Assembly: GCA_022571715.1 (NCBI GenBank)
Contig: JACZXH010000006.1
Coordinates: 1-64,000, forward strand
Length of the DNA: 64,000 bases
Direction of reading: 5' to 3'
Origin: Bacteroidota bacterium
GTDB taxonomy: Bacteria > Bacteroidota > Bacteroidia > Cytophagales > Cyclobacteriaceae
Numbering within the stretch: the first letter of the stretch is position 1; each line of letters starts with the position of its first letter. Shown piece by piece: positions 8,405-17,386 of the stretch. The notes below the pieces were generated by a model. It searched no databases. It saw only the letters and a list, made by a program, of their open reading frames with translations, and had not been told where the DNA came from. The position numbers were made by a program, and so were the translations under genes.

Positions 8405-8644
8405 ATGGATACAGTAGAAGTCACTTTTAAACTTTCATTCACCTCAGAACAGATGGGAAGGGCTAAAGCATACGTTGAAGATATGAAAAAGCATCCCAAA
8501 AGGGTATATTGGGTGGGAAAGAAAGATAAAAACGATGATGAACTTATATACTCACAGATTGCACACCGGATTTTATCAGGATTCTATAACAACTATGATC
8601 CTGTATTTGCCAAAAAGCAGATCATGTCCATGGTAAGCCAATAG
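8405..8644 (+). CDS. Small protein of unknown function, 79 residues
   Basis: The frame starts at an ATG and encodes a charged soluble protein (MDTVEVTFKLSFTSEQMGR), with a basic centre (MKKHPKRVYWVGKKDKNDDEL) and a helical C-terminus. There is no signal peptide, membrane helix or recognisable domain. It is preceded by a promoter-like box and a repeat array, which favours a real regulated gene, and is followed by the convergent uridine phosphorylase gene. Function unknown. Confidence 0.55.
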   Translation: MDTVEVTFKLSFTSEQMGRAKAYVEDMKKHPKRVYWVGKKDKNDDELIYSQIAHRILSGFYNNYDPVFAKKQIMSMVSQ

Positions 8645-8653
8645 GATGTATGA

Positions 8654-8670
8654 GAAAATGAATCATTTTC
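8654..8670. terminator. Short hairpin between convergent genes
   Basis: GAAAATG-AAT-CATTTTC is a perfect seven-base stem with a three-base loop between the small gene ending at 8644 and the convergent gene ending at 8711. It is AT-rich with no T-run, so terminator activity is uncertain. Confidence 0.3.
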
Positions 8671-8710
8671 GAACCTCCTGAGCTAAATCTTTATTGTTTC
8701 AGAAGAATAA

Positions 8711-9568
8711 TCAAATCCTGTCAAGCACCTTTCTTATCAGTGAATCCACAATATTTTGGGGATTATTTGAAATGGTTTTTTTGATCCGGTTAGCAATGAT
8801 TGCATTCACACTCAGCATTTCATGGCCTAATAATTTGGCAAGTGCATAATATCCGGCCGTTTCCATTTCGAAATTCGTAAGCCAAAATTGATCATTGTGA
8901 TAATAATTAAGCTCCCGCACTAATTTCGGATACCGTAGCTCAAGCCTGATATTACGGCCCTGTGGCGCAAAAAAACCGGGACAGGTAATTGTATTCCCTT
9001 CAACCATATCAAATGCGATCTGCTTTTTCAATGATTCGGAACATTTTGCAAGATAGGGAGTAAATGAAAGGCCAACCTTGTCACGGATATCATTGGCTAT
9101 ATTCTGCTCAAATTCAGATTGTGGAAACTTGTAGAATTGCATCAATGCATCAAACCCGACTCCATAATTTGATACCAGGTGTGTACCTATCGGTATATCT
9201 TCCTGCAGGGATCCGGATGTTCCGATCCTGATAATCTTCAGTTTTTTCTTCCGTGTTTTTATTTGCCGTTTTTTTAGATCTATATTAAAGAGCGCATCCA
9301 GTTCCGTCATAAATACCTCGATGTTGTCGGTGCCCATGCCGGTGCTGATCACCGTAATCCGTTTTCCATTATATATACCCGAATGTGTTATAAACTCTCT
9401 CTTATTCATCTCAAAATCAATACTGGTAAAATACTGACTTACAAGATGTACTCTTCCCGGGTCTCCCACAGCAATAATGGTGTCGGAAATGCTTCCGGGA
9501 GTTAAACTCAAATGATAAATACTCCCATCTTTATTTATGATCAGCTCTGATTCGGGGATCTTTGCCAT
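8711..9568 (-). CDS. udp: Uridine phosphorylase-like nucleoside phosphorylase
   Basis: This is a nucleoside phosphorylase of the PNP/UDP family, which cleaves nucleosides with phosphate to a base and ribose-1-phosphate. Family features are VGDPGRVHLVSQYF (phosphate-site GDPGR), ITVISTGMGTDNIEVFMTEL, RIGTSGSLQEDIPIGT and TNFEMETAGYYALAKLLG (ribose-binding EMET). The 285-residue length is slightly above the bacterial average of about 255. TGMG and the GTSGS context favour a pyrimidine nucleoside substrate, but specificity cannot be fixed by eye. It is a stand-alone gene. Together with adenine deaminase and the dead cytidine deaminase gene it points to base and nucleoside salvage. Confidence 0.85.
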   Translation of the reverse strand: MAKIPESELIINKDGSIYHLSLTPGSISDTIIAVGDPGRVHLVSQYFTSIDFEMNKREFITHSGIYNGKRITVISTGMGTDNIEVFMTELDALFNIDLKKRQIKTRKKKLKIIRIGTSGSLQEDIPIGTHLVSNYGVGFDALMQFYKFPQSEFEQNIANDIRDKVGLSFTPYLAKCSESLKKQIAFDMVEGNTITCPGFFAPQGRNIRLELRYPKLVRELNYYHNDQFWLTNFEMETAGYYALAKLLGHEMLSVNAIIANRIKKTISNNPQNIVDSLIRKVLDRI

Positions 9569-9770
9569 GATTCAAGATATAAAAAATGAAGGAATTTACA
9601 CTATTGATGCATTGTTTTTTCAATATTCTGAATAAACAGCGAATAAATTATTGGCATAAAATCAGCTCACTGACTTTGAAAATAGTTATAACGAAACTAT
9701 ATTGAATTGTTTTACCTTCCTATTAATCTTTGTCAGTGAGGACCACCTGTTGCCTGACTTTTATAACCTG

Positions 9771-10412
9771 CTATTTTTTTCTTATCACTTCAGCAGGATT
9801 ACCAAAAACAGTCGTGTTTTCAGTTACACCTGCAATAACCACCGATCCAGCACCGATTTTAGCACCTTTTCCGATAGTAACCCCTGAAACAATCGTAACC
9901 CCTGATCCAATGAAGGTTTCGTTGCCAATAGATGCTCCTGAGTTAATGACGCTCCCTGTTCCTATCTGAACAAAATTGCCTATTCTCACATCATAGTCAA
10001 TTACAGCATTTGAATGTAGGATACAGTGATTTCCTATTTCGGAAGTAGCACCCAGAATCACCCCTGAATTAATAAAATTGCCGTGTCCGATTATTGCGCT
10101 CTTCGAAATAACGGTATTTGCATGTATGGAGTTTATTGGCATCGTTTTTCTGCTTTCCATGAGCATCCCGATAAGATCTCTCCGGTACCTGTTATCATCC
10201 GAGGCAATAAATGCCTCACATTTCTTCCCAATCAATTTAATAAATTTATCGTTTTCTGTGCTTCCTAAAACTGAAACTTCATTGATCACGGTACCATGTA
10301 ATTTATGATCATCATCAAGAAAGCAATATACCGTAATCTGTACGCTATTGAAAATATCGAGGGCAGCTTTTCCCAGCCCTCCCGCACCAAATATGATAAC
10401 CGGATTATCCAT
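9771..10412 (-). CDS. NeuD/PglD-family sugar O- or N-acyltransferase
   Basis: The 213-residue protein has the two-part layout of this family: an N-terminal Rossmann-like domain (VIIFGAGGLGKAALDIF, then CFLDDDHKLHG) and a C-terminal left-handed parallel beta-helix of hexapeptide repeats from about residue 90 (NTVISKSAIIGHGNFINSG, VILGATSEIGNHCILHS, IGNFVQIGTGSVINSG, GVTIGKGAKIGAGSVV). It ends with the usual FGNPAEVIRKK. Such enzymes acetylate amino-sugars for glycans. No glycan cluster adjoins it here; the nearest starts about 29 kb away. Substrate unknown. Confidence 0.85.
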   Translation of the reverse strand: MDNPVIIFGAGGLGKAALDIFNSVQITVYCFLDDDHKLHGTVINEVSVLGSTENDKFIKLIGKKCEAFIASDDNRYRRDLIGMLMESRKTMPINSIHANTVISKSAIIGHGNFINSGVILGATSEIGNHCILHSNAVIDYDVRIGNFVQIGTGSVINSGASIGNETFIGSGVTIVSGVTIGKGAKIGAGSVVIAGVTENTTVFGNPAEVIRKK

Positions 10413-10440
10413 ATTTATTCGTTTCTTGCATTAAAATCCA

Positions 10441-10448
10441 CAAAAGTA
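10441..10448 (-). promoter_or_regulatory. -7 promoter box for acyltransferase gene
   Basis: Minus-strand TACTTTTG, an exact TAnnTTTG match, lies 29 bases ahead of the start at 10412. No -33 element was found at the usual spacing. Confidence 0.4.
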
Positions 10449-10468
10449 ATCCGAATCAATTAAGGTGT

Positions 10469-11761
10469 TCATTTTCCAGGCTGTTTCCTTTTCATTATAA
10501 GAAAACGTTTAAATACAGGATCAGCCATGACAAGATAAATAAACAAAAATACAAACCCGGATTTGTATCTGGCAAGTGTACCCAGGTTAGGTGTTGAAAA
10601 AGCCAGAAATACGGCCATTAAAAATATATACGTCATCGCTCCAATGACAAGTATCCCGTTATTGGAAACATTTATCCTGGATATGTTCAAGATTGAGAAT
10701 ACTGCAAAGACTAATATTATCAGGTTTTCCAGACTTGCAATCAATTTAATGTATCCCTCTGATCCCCAAGGCAGTGGCTGGAACAATCCTGCCCAGACTG
10801 CAATGTGTATATTCTTTACATATCCCATGAATGTTGGGGTAAAATCTCTAAAACTAATCAGGTTATCAGGATCAGACATTTGTACATAAAGTGCATGGTT
10901 TGTACTTACAACTTCCATTACATTTGTTAGCCTTAAATTCGGGTGAATGAATGAAGCAATAACAACGGACCATACGAGAAATGACACCCAGTAGAGGACT
11001 TGTTTGTTAAAATTCCATGAAATTCCTGCTGACATTCTTTTTAATATGGAAACAATCAGGGTTGGTATCAAAATTGCTATAAGTGCTGCTGCATAATAAT
11101 ATTTTAACAGCCATAGTATAAAGAGTAAAATCAAAGACATTATTACTTTTCGTTTTGCAACCCCTTCACCCCTCGCCAAAGACGGCACATAAATGGATAA
11201 TATCCAGGCTATAAGCCCTGTACTTATCGCTTCTTTTGAGACGCCTGAACTCCAGAAAAGAACTGAGGGGAAAAATATAAAACCAGCAATGGCTGCGTTT
11301 CGTGTCCATGGAAAATACGTAGTTAATTTATCCCCAAGCGACCATAACCCGGTATACGCAAAGAGCGAAAAATAAAACCCAGATATCCAGTAATTTCCAT
11401 TCGTTAAAATATGAAACAAACTTAGAATTTTTGCCATTAAAAGAGCCCGTGGTTCGTCGGTTAGAGTCAGCATGCCCCACAATACTGTAGAATGATCGTT
11501 GTATAACATCACACTCAAATACTCCCCCGGCTTATCAAATACGGATCTTGCCATTCGTGTGGCGTCTTCATAAAACAAAAGGGTGTCACCACCCTGGAAA
11601 AACACAATGTAATACAACCCCAGGGCAATTCCGGCCAATAATTTCAGCGATAGTCCTGGCAAATAAAATTTCCCAAGCGGCCGATAGCGTACGCTCCTGT
11701 ATAACCCGCGCACGAGAATAATTATGATAAAAATATTGATTATTAGTAACGGATCAAGCAT
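10469..11761 (-). CDS. Polytopic membrane protein, unknown function
   Basis: About 430 residues dominated by hydrophobic helices, probably ten or more, with short charged loops (for example GGDTLLFYEDATRMARSVFDKPGEYL after the second helix). The overall pattern, a Y/F-rich integral membrane protein with a conserved early loop, resembles polymerase or glycosyltransferase-C-type proteins in Bacteroidota glycan pathways, but I cannot assign a family. The start at 11761 (MLDPLLIINIF) overlaps the stop of the upstream gene by eight bases, implying translational coupling; an alternative ATG at 11773 exists. Function is not established. Confidence 0.7.
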   Translation of the reverse strand: MLDPLLIINIFIIIILVRGLYRSVRYRPLGKFYLPGLSLKLLAGIALGLYYIVFFQGGDTLLFYEDATRMARSVFDKPGEYLSVMLYNDHSTVLWGMLTLTDEPRALLMAKILSLFHILTNGNYWISGFYFSLFAYTGLWSLGDKLTTYFPWTRNAAIAGFIFFPSVLFWSSGVSKEAISTGLIAWILSIYVPSLARGEGVAKRKVIMSLILLFILWLLKYYYAAALIAILIPTLIVSILKRMSAGISWNFNKQVLYWVSFLVWSVVIASFIHPNLRLTNVMEVVSTNHALYVQMSDPDNLISFRDFTPTFMGYVKNIHIAVWAGLFQPLPWGSEGYIKLIASLENLIILVFAVFSILNISRINVSNNGILVIGAMTYIFLMAVFLAFSTPNLGTLARYKSGFVFLFIYLVMADPVFKRFLIMKRKQPGK

Positions 11762-13049
11762 CCCTGAATGCACTTCGATTTAGAATAGATGTTCCAATAT
11801 TACAGGATAAGCAGTTCTTTTTTAAGCAGTATTCATTAAACAATTCAATCATACCCTGGCTGTCGGCCGAAGAAGATGCTGTAACGCCCGCACCCTCCCA
11901 ACCAGCAACAATGCGGTTTGATTCCGGTGCTATCATCTGAAGATGTGATACTGCTTTGTCCATGTACTGCTGATCATCAGTATATTTGGAATAGGCTGCA
12001 AGCAAAGGTACAGCTGTGTTGATGATCAATACGTCCACACTGCTTTTACCTGGTTTCGAAGATTTGTTTTTGGTGATTTCACCAAACCGGTAATGATTGT
12101 TCCAGTAAGCCCGAGGTGTGACTGATAGCATATGACGCAATACCTGTATGGATCCGGCCGAGATCATAGCTGAAAATATATTTTTCATAGAATGAATTAC
12201 TGCAGATAACTGAGCAATCCGGAGGGTAGGAAAATTAGACGGCCGAAGCCTTCCGAATTTCCAGACAGATGACTGAAGAACGTTTTCATCAAGTGCATAT
12301 TTGTGCATAAGAAAACGATATTCATTCTTCAGTTCTGCCATGTAATTATCGGCAGACCTGCCAGAAAGAAAACCTGCCTGACCGAACAGTAGGGCTTCCA
12401 TTTTAAACTGGTTGTCAGCATTTTTCATTAACAGTTTGAGGGGCACAGCTTTACTCAGTTGTAAAAAGGGGCCGGTGTTAACTTTGAATCCAAAATTCAT
12501 CGCCAGGAGGTGGTAAGAGGCTTCTTCCCAGTCTCCCTGGCACTTCTCTACCAGCTCCCGGACTATTTCTGCCTTTTTTGCTAACCTCGAGATCAATGCC
12601 TTTTCAAGCATACCTACCAGCGTTATTTTATCCACATTTTTCAACCATGGTTTACATAAGATATCTTCATGAAAATTAAGGAGATCATGATAGCTATCCA
12701 TGAGTTCTTTATCAATCCGGTCCTGTATCTGAAGTGTTGGAATTTTTGTTCCATCTTCCCTGAAAACGGCTTTATCCTCATTCCAGACAATGTGCAGGAT
12801 AACATTATTATATGCAGGATCGGTGTGGTGACTATGCAACTTCCATTCGGATGCATTACGGTGAATTTCAACATTCCCTGTCCATGTAAGGTCGCCGACT
12901 TTTACTTTTGCTTCTGAGAAATCCGGACCTGATCCAAAATTATGAATTCCCGGTTTGAGAATATTGATGTGCTCACCATCGGAAGTTTGAAGTCCGGCTT
13001 TCTTAAAATATTGATGTTTCCATATAAAATGCAGGAAATCTTCTTGCAT
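11754..13049 (-). CDS. DUF2851 family protein
   Basis: The 431-residue protein matches the DUF2851 family, which is widespread in Bacteroidota and has no known function. Characteristic features are the N-terminus (MQEDFLHFIWKHQYF), GIHNFGSGPDFSEAKVKVG, NVEIHRNASEW, HHTDPAYNNVILHIVW, and a C-terminal cysteine cluster (CLKKNCLSCNIG). It has no signal peptide. The central NPGPDF/GPDF-like and EIH motifs hint at a nuclease-like or metal-binding core, but this is inference. It is coupled by overlap to the membrane protein downstream. Confidence 0.88.
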   Translation of the reverse strand: MQEDFLHFIWKHQYFKKAGLQTSDGEHINILKPGIHNFGSGPDFSEAKVKVGDLTWTGNVEIHRNASEWKLHSHHTDPAYNNVILHIVWNEDKAVFREDGTKIPTLQIQDRIDKELMDSYHDLLNFHEDILCKPWLKNVDKITLVGMLEKALISRLAKKAEIVRELVEKCQGDWEEASYHLLAMNFGFKVNTGPFLQLSKAVPLKLLMKNADNQFKMEALLFGQAGFLSGRSADNYMAELKNEYRFLMHKYALDENVLQSSVWKFGRLRPSNFPTLRIAQLSAVIHSMKNIFSAMISAGSIQVLRHMLSVTPRAYWNNHYRFGEITKNKSSKPGKSSVDVLIINTAVPLLAAYSKYTDDQQYMDKAVSHLQMIAPESNRIVAGWEGAGVTASSSADSQGMIELFNEYCLKKNCLSCNIGTSILNRSAFRDA

Positions 13050-13149
13050 AAATTATCTGTTAACCGGCACATTAAAAACGCGATGCCGGATGTCGTATCA
13101 GCATATAAATATTCACATTTTTTATGGGAAATGAAATCGATTTGTGAAA

Positions 13150-13992
13150 CTATGCGTGTACCTGCAGGAGTGACGCCATTTCTTCCTGCAATTTTTTGGC
13201 TGCGTTCAATGCCGCTACGGCAAAATCATTGCCGTTTGAAGCATAAATAATGCTTCTTGAGGAATTCACAATCAAACCGCACTTATCATTCATCCCGTAT
13301 GCTGCTACTTCTTTCAGATCTCCACCTTGTTCACCCACTCCCGGAACAAGGAAAAAGTGCTCCTTAGCCAGTTTTCGAATTTGAGAAATATATGTTGGTT
13401 TGGTCGCGCCAACTACGAACATCAAATTATCAGGCGTGCCCCATGTTATGCACTTTTTTATTACAATTTCAAACAATTCCATTTCTTCAATATCAAAGAA
13501 ATCTTCATGATCACCAGCTATATCAAGGTGCTGGAAATCGCTACTCCCTGCGTTGGAAGTCAGTGCAAGTACAATTACCCATTTCCCATTATATTCAAAA
13601 AAAGGGAGGATTGAATCATGCCCCATGTAAGGCGATACAGTCACAGCATCAAATTCCATTCTTTCAAAAAAAGCTTTAGCATACATTGCAGAGGTATTAC
13701 CAATATCACCTCTCTTTGCATCTGCAATCACAAACAGGTCATCAGGGATATACTCCACAGTCTTTTCAAGACTCTCCAACCCAGAGGGCCCCATTGCCTC
13801 ATAAAATGCCAGATTTGGTTTATATGCAATGCAATAATCAACCGTAGCATCGATAATACATTTGTTGAATTCAAATATGGGATCATCTGTTTTCAATAGA
13901 TGTGCAGGAATCTTATGTATATCAGTGTCCAATCCTACACAAAGAAATGATTCCTTTATTTTAATCTGGTTGAAAATATCGTCTCTTGTCAC
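13150..13992 (-). CDS. pyrF: Orotidine 5'-phosphate decarboxylase (type 2)
   Basis: PyrF converts OMP to UMP, the last step of de novo UMP synthesis. The 280-residue length and sequence fit the larger type 2 subfamily. The catalytic motif DAKRGDIG is at residues 91-98 with Lys93 and the paired aspartates, preceded by LCVGLDTD and followed by [22 protein letters not shown] and [12 protein letters not shown]. The start at the ATG at 13992 is unopposed. pyrD lies about 3.4 kb away on the same strand but is not in the same operon. Confidence 0.95.
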   Translation of the reverse strand: MTRDDIFNQIKIKESFLCVGLDTDIHKIPAHLLKTDDPIFEFNKCIIDATVDYCIAYKPNLAFYEAMGPSGLESLEKTVEYIPDDLFVIADAKRGDIGNTSAMYAKAFFERMEFDAVTVSPYMGHDSILPFFEYNGKWVIVLALTSNAGSSDFQHLDIAGDHEDFFDIEEMELFEIVIKKCITWGTPDNLMFVVGATKPTYISQIRKLAKEHFFLVPGVGEQGGDLKEVAAYGMNDKCGLIVNSSRSIIYASNGNDFAVAALNAAKKLQEEMASLLQVHA

Positions 13993-14159
13993 ATCGTAAA
14001 AATAGCTAAAAAGTCACTAATAAAAAGAAATAAAAACTATTGATTTATCCTTCCAGTTGTGTTAATAGGGGATATTACAGATCTATTTGTTTATGAAATT
14101 TGGACATATCATTCACCGTATATGCCATGCCTCAATTACATGTGATGTACCTTCTTGAA

Positions 14160-14828
14160 TTAATTATCAATGCGCAGGTCGATTACCTCCACGTCTTTAT
14201 GTTTGTTTATATCAAAAACAAAATAGCTGTCAGGTAAATTTGCTTTTGAATTAAACTCAGTAATATCATAAATATAGTGATTGCCTGATTTTGCGAATAA
14301 TGTAAATCTTCTAAGTACTTTATTATTTTTGCTTATTACCAACCTGATACGAAAATAATCGCTTTCTTTATCTTCAGGAGACATATCTACAATATCATAG
14401 TTTTCACCGTCAATCGTTTTTTCTCCAAATAGCATATACTTATAACCGGATTTATACAGATTATAAATGTTTGATGGAGTCACATCGTCTTCTTCCGGAT
14501 CGTAGGTGTCAATATTTACTTCGTTTTCATCAACCAGATAGGTCCATACATTTCCATCATTAATAATGATTTCCTGCTCAATGGCAACAAGTCTGAATTT
14601 TTCACCTTTTATCCCAATTTCTCCTTCAAAGGATTCATAGATATCATCTTCTTTATTCTCAAGTGTATAGGTGATATTAGCCGAAAAAGACGGTATGGAC
14701 TGGTATTTAGTGCTCATGGCATCCAGTATTTTTTTGGCTTTTGCATCATACTGTGCCATTACGCCTTTCCCCTCCGCAAACATCATCATCATCAGCATCA
14801 CTAAAACATACATAAATTTTTTCATCAT
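14160..14828 (-). CDS. lolA: Outer-membrane lipoprotein carrier protein LolA-like
   Basis: LolA ferries lipoproteins through the periplasm from the inner to the outer membrane. The product has a signal peptide rich in methionine (MMKKFMYVLVMLMMMMF...GVMAQ), then KAKKILDAMSTKYQSIPSFSANITYTLEN, the usual start of the LolA half-barrel, GEIGIKGEKFRLV, NDGNVWTYLVDENEVNI and a C-terminal DSYFVFDINK. The ATG at 14828 is chosen over 14870, which overlaps ftsK and would add a charged pre-sequence. It follows ftsK directly on the same strand; this ftsK-lolA order is conserved in many bacteria. Confidence 0.88.
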   Translation of the reverse strand: MMKKFMYVLVMLMMMMFAEGKGVMAQYDAKAKKILDAMSTKYQSIPSFSANITYTLENKEDDIYESFEGEIGIKGEKFRLVAIEQEIIINDGNVWTYLVDENEVNIDTYDPEEDDVTPSNIYNLYKSGYKYMLFGEKTIDGENYDIVDMSPEDKESDYFRIRLVISKNNKVLRRFTLFAKSGNHYIYDITEFNSKANLPDSYFVFDINKHKDVEVIDLRIDN

Positions 14829-14862
14829 TTTTTTATTAAATAATCGTGTATATTCCTTTTGC

Positions 14863-17307
14863 TCATTCATTAATCCTGTTTAATTCATTCAACAACTGTT
14901 CCAGGGCATACTCATCCTGTACCTGCACTTCTCTCGCTTTGCTTCCCTCAAAAGGTCCTACGATTCCCGCCGCTTCAAGCTGATCAATCAGTCGGCCAGC
15001 CCGGTTGTAACCCAGCTTAAGTTTACGCTGAATCAGTGAGGTACTTCCCTGCTGGTGAAGTACAATCAGCCTGGCAGCTTCTTCAAAAAGAACATCCCGA
15101 TCATCAAGATCAACCATTTTAGTTCCTCCTCCACTTTCATCAATATATTCAGGCAATAAGTATGCCGATTCGTATCCGCGTTGCTCACCAATAAAATCAC
15201 ATATCCTTTCAATTTCATCGGTGTGCACGAAGGGCGACTGCAGTCTTATGATGTTCGACCCTTGGGACAAGAGCATATCGCCCATACCAACCAGCTGATC
15301 GGCGCCTCCCGCATCCATAATGGTTCTTGAATCCACTTTGGATGTCACCCTAAAAGACATTCTTGTAGGGAAATTTGCTTTGATTATGCCTGTAATTACA
15401 TCCACCGACGGCCTTTGTGTCGCCACAACAAGATGAATGCCGATGGCGCGTGCTAACTGGGCAAGCCTTGCAATCGGTGTTTCGATTTCCTTACCTGCGG
15501 TCATCATCAGGTCAGCCAGTTCGTCAACTATCAGTACGATATAAGGAAGATACCTGTGTCCTTTTTCGGGGTTAAGCCGTCTTCTGACAAATTTCTGGTT
15601 ATACTCTTTGAGATTTCTCGCACCTGCATCCTTTAGCAGATTATACCTGTTGTCCATTTCAATACAAAGTGAGTTAAGTGTATTAACCACTTGTTTTGTG
15701 TTGGTTATAATTACTTCATCGGCTCCCGGTAATTCAGCAAGAAAATGGCGTTCAATTTTATTATACAAGGATAATTCTACTTTTTTGGGGTCAACCAATA
15801 TAAATTTGAGTTGGGAAGGATGTTTTTTAAAAAGCAGCGAGGTCAGGATCACATTCAATCCTACCGACTTACCCTGACCTGTTGCACCTGCCATCAACAG
15901 GTGAGGCATTTTTGTAAGATCGGTGATATATACTTCGTTTGAAATAGTCTTGCCTAATACGATCGGTAGTTCCATATCGCTTTTGAGAAACCTCTCTGAA
16001 GATAAAACGGACCTGATTCCCACCATTTCCCGCTTCTTGTTTGGCACTTCAATGCCAATTGTTCCTTTTCCTGGTATAGGGGCAATGATCCGGATTCCGA
16101 GGGCTGCAAGGTTCAGCGCGATGTCATCTTCAAGGTTTTTGATTTTGGAAATCTTAATACCGGCTTCAGGAACAATCTCATAAAGTGTTACAGTAGGACC
16201 TATAGTAGCTTTAATACTTGAAATTCCGATTTTGAAATTAATCAGCGTATCAACAATCTTATCCTTATTCCCCTCAAGTTCCTCTTTTGTTACCTTAATC
16301 TCAGGCTCATCGTATTGGTTGAGCAAGTCCAGTGTCGGGTATTGATAGGTTCCAAGATCAAGAGTAGGGTCGTAATGTTCTACATTGTCGCCAAATTTTT
16401 CCTTGACATTTTCTGTTTCTATTGTAAATTCAGGATTTTTTTTAACATCTGTAATATCATCGTTTTCCTCTTTCGTAATCTTATCAGGATCAACTTCAAT
16501 ATCGAGTGTAATGTTTTTTATTTCTTCCCGTGCCGTAATATTATCCTTTTCATCAGATTTAAAACTCATTATTGTTTCTGACTCCGGATCACCAGATAAA
16601 TCGTCATCGGCAGGCAAAAGGTCTATATCTCCTGTTACAGCAGCTTCTTCTTTATGTTTTGTATCCGAATCCGGATTTTTCCCAATTCCAAATAGCTGAG
16701 TTACGTTAAAAAAATATATAACGAATACGATTAGTAAAAAAGCCAGAAGTAGTAAGGTACCCCAACCGATCATACTATCGGCAAACACCGCCAGTTCAAA
16801 ACCAATACCTCCGCTTAGAAACCCCCATATGGATACACCCTCAGATGAAAGCAGCATATACCCCATAAGGAGGCTTATCCAGAACAGAAAGAAGAAGGTA
16901 AAAACAGCAACAGGACCGATTGGAACGATCACTCTCTTGGTCAGTATACGCAATCCCAATATAATCAGGAATGGCGGCACCAAAAATGATGCAAGGCCAA
17001 ACCAATTAAAAATGAAAGTATGGCTTAGCACGGCACCATATACTCCCAGCCAGTTTTCGGCATCCCGTTCTGATTGAAATAATCCCACTTTGGATATTTC
17101 ATCAACAACACTCTGATCTGCCTTGCCCGTAAACAGGTAGGATACAAATGCAATAAGCATAAATACTGCACTGATAATCAGGAAAAAACCCAATGAAAGA
17201 TTAAATCGCCGGTCTTTAAAAAATCCAATGGATATCCAAGTGCGTTTTTTTATTCCGCCCGCTTTTGAACTTTTAAAGGTGTTGGATTTATAGGTGTTTT
17301 TTGCCAT
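14863..17307 (-). CDS. ftsK: DNA translocase FtsK/SpoIIIE
   Basis: FtsK anchors at the division septum and pumps chromosomal DNA for dimer resolution and segregation. The 814-residue protein has about five N-terminal membrane helices (residues 35-203), an acidic linker (about 210-340), the alpha/beta motor with Walker A GATGQGKS (474-481), Walker B region YIVLIVDELADLMM, and a C-terminal winged-helix gamma domain (about 745-805; LIVLHQQGSTSLIQRKLKLGYNRAGRLIDQLE) that reads KOPS-type sites. It is followed by lolA. xerD lies 1.2 kb upstream, its functional partner at dif. Confidence 0.96.
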   Translation of the reverse strand: MAKNTYKSNTFKSSKAGGIKKRTWISIGFFKDRRFNLSLGFFLIISAVFMLIAFVSYLFTGKADQSVVDEISKVGLFQSERDAENWLGVYGAVLSHTFIFNWFGLASFLVPPFLIILGLRILTKRVIVPIGPVAVFTFFFLFWISLLMGYMLLSSEGVSIWGFLSGGIGFELAVFADSMIGWGTLLLLAFLLIVFVIYFFNVTQLFGIGKNPDSDTKHKEEAAVTGDIDLLPADDDLSGDPESETIMSFKSDEKDNITAREEIKNITLDIEVDPDKITKEENDDITDVKKNPEFTIETENVKEKFGDNVEHYDPTLDLGTYQYPTLDLLNQYDEPEIKVTKEELEGNKDKIVDTLINFKIGISSIKATIGPTVTLYEIVPEAGIKISKIKNLEDDIALNLAALGIRIIAPIPGKGTIGIEVPNKKREMVGIRSVLSSERFLKSDMELPIVLGKTISNEVYITDLTKMPHLLMAGATGQGKSVGLNVILTSLLFKKHPSQLKFILVDPKKVELSLYNKIERHFLAELPGADEVIITNTKQVVNTLNSLCIEMDNRYNLLKDAGARNLKEYNQKFVRRRLNPEKGHRYLPYIVLIVDELADLMMTAGKEIETPIARLAQLARAIGIHLVVATQRPSVDVITGIIKANFPTRMSFRVTSKVDSRTIMDAGGADQLVGMGDMLLSQGSNIIRLQSPFVHTDEIERICDFIGEQRGYESAYLLPEYIDESGGGTKMVDLDDRDVLFEEAARLIVLHQQGSTSLIQRKLKLGYNRAGRLIDQLEAAGIVGPFEGSKAREVQVQDEYALEQLLNELNRINE

Positions 17308-17386
17308 TCAGAAATGAAACCCTAAAATTAGTTAATAGCAAAGTATAATTTTACAAAAATGAGCATAACTATAAAATGAAACGCGT

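Noticed and set aside
13066-13091. Inverted repeat CCGGCA...TGCCGG between pyrF and the DUF2851 gene
   Set aside because: Six-base stem with a 14-base loop and no T-run; could be chance or a weak structure, with no supporting context.
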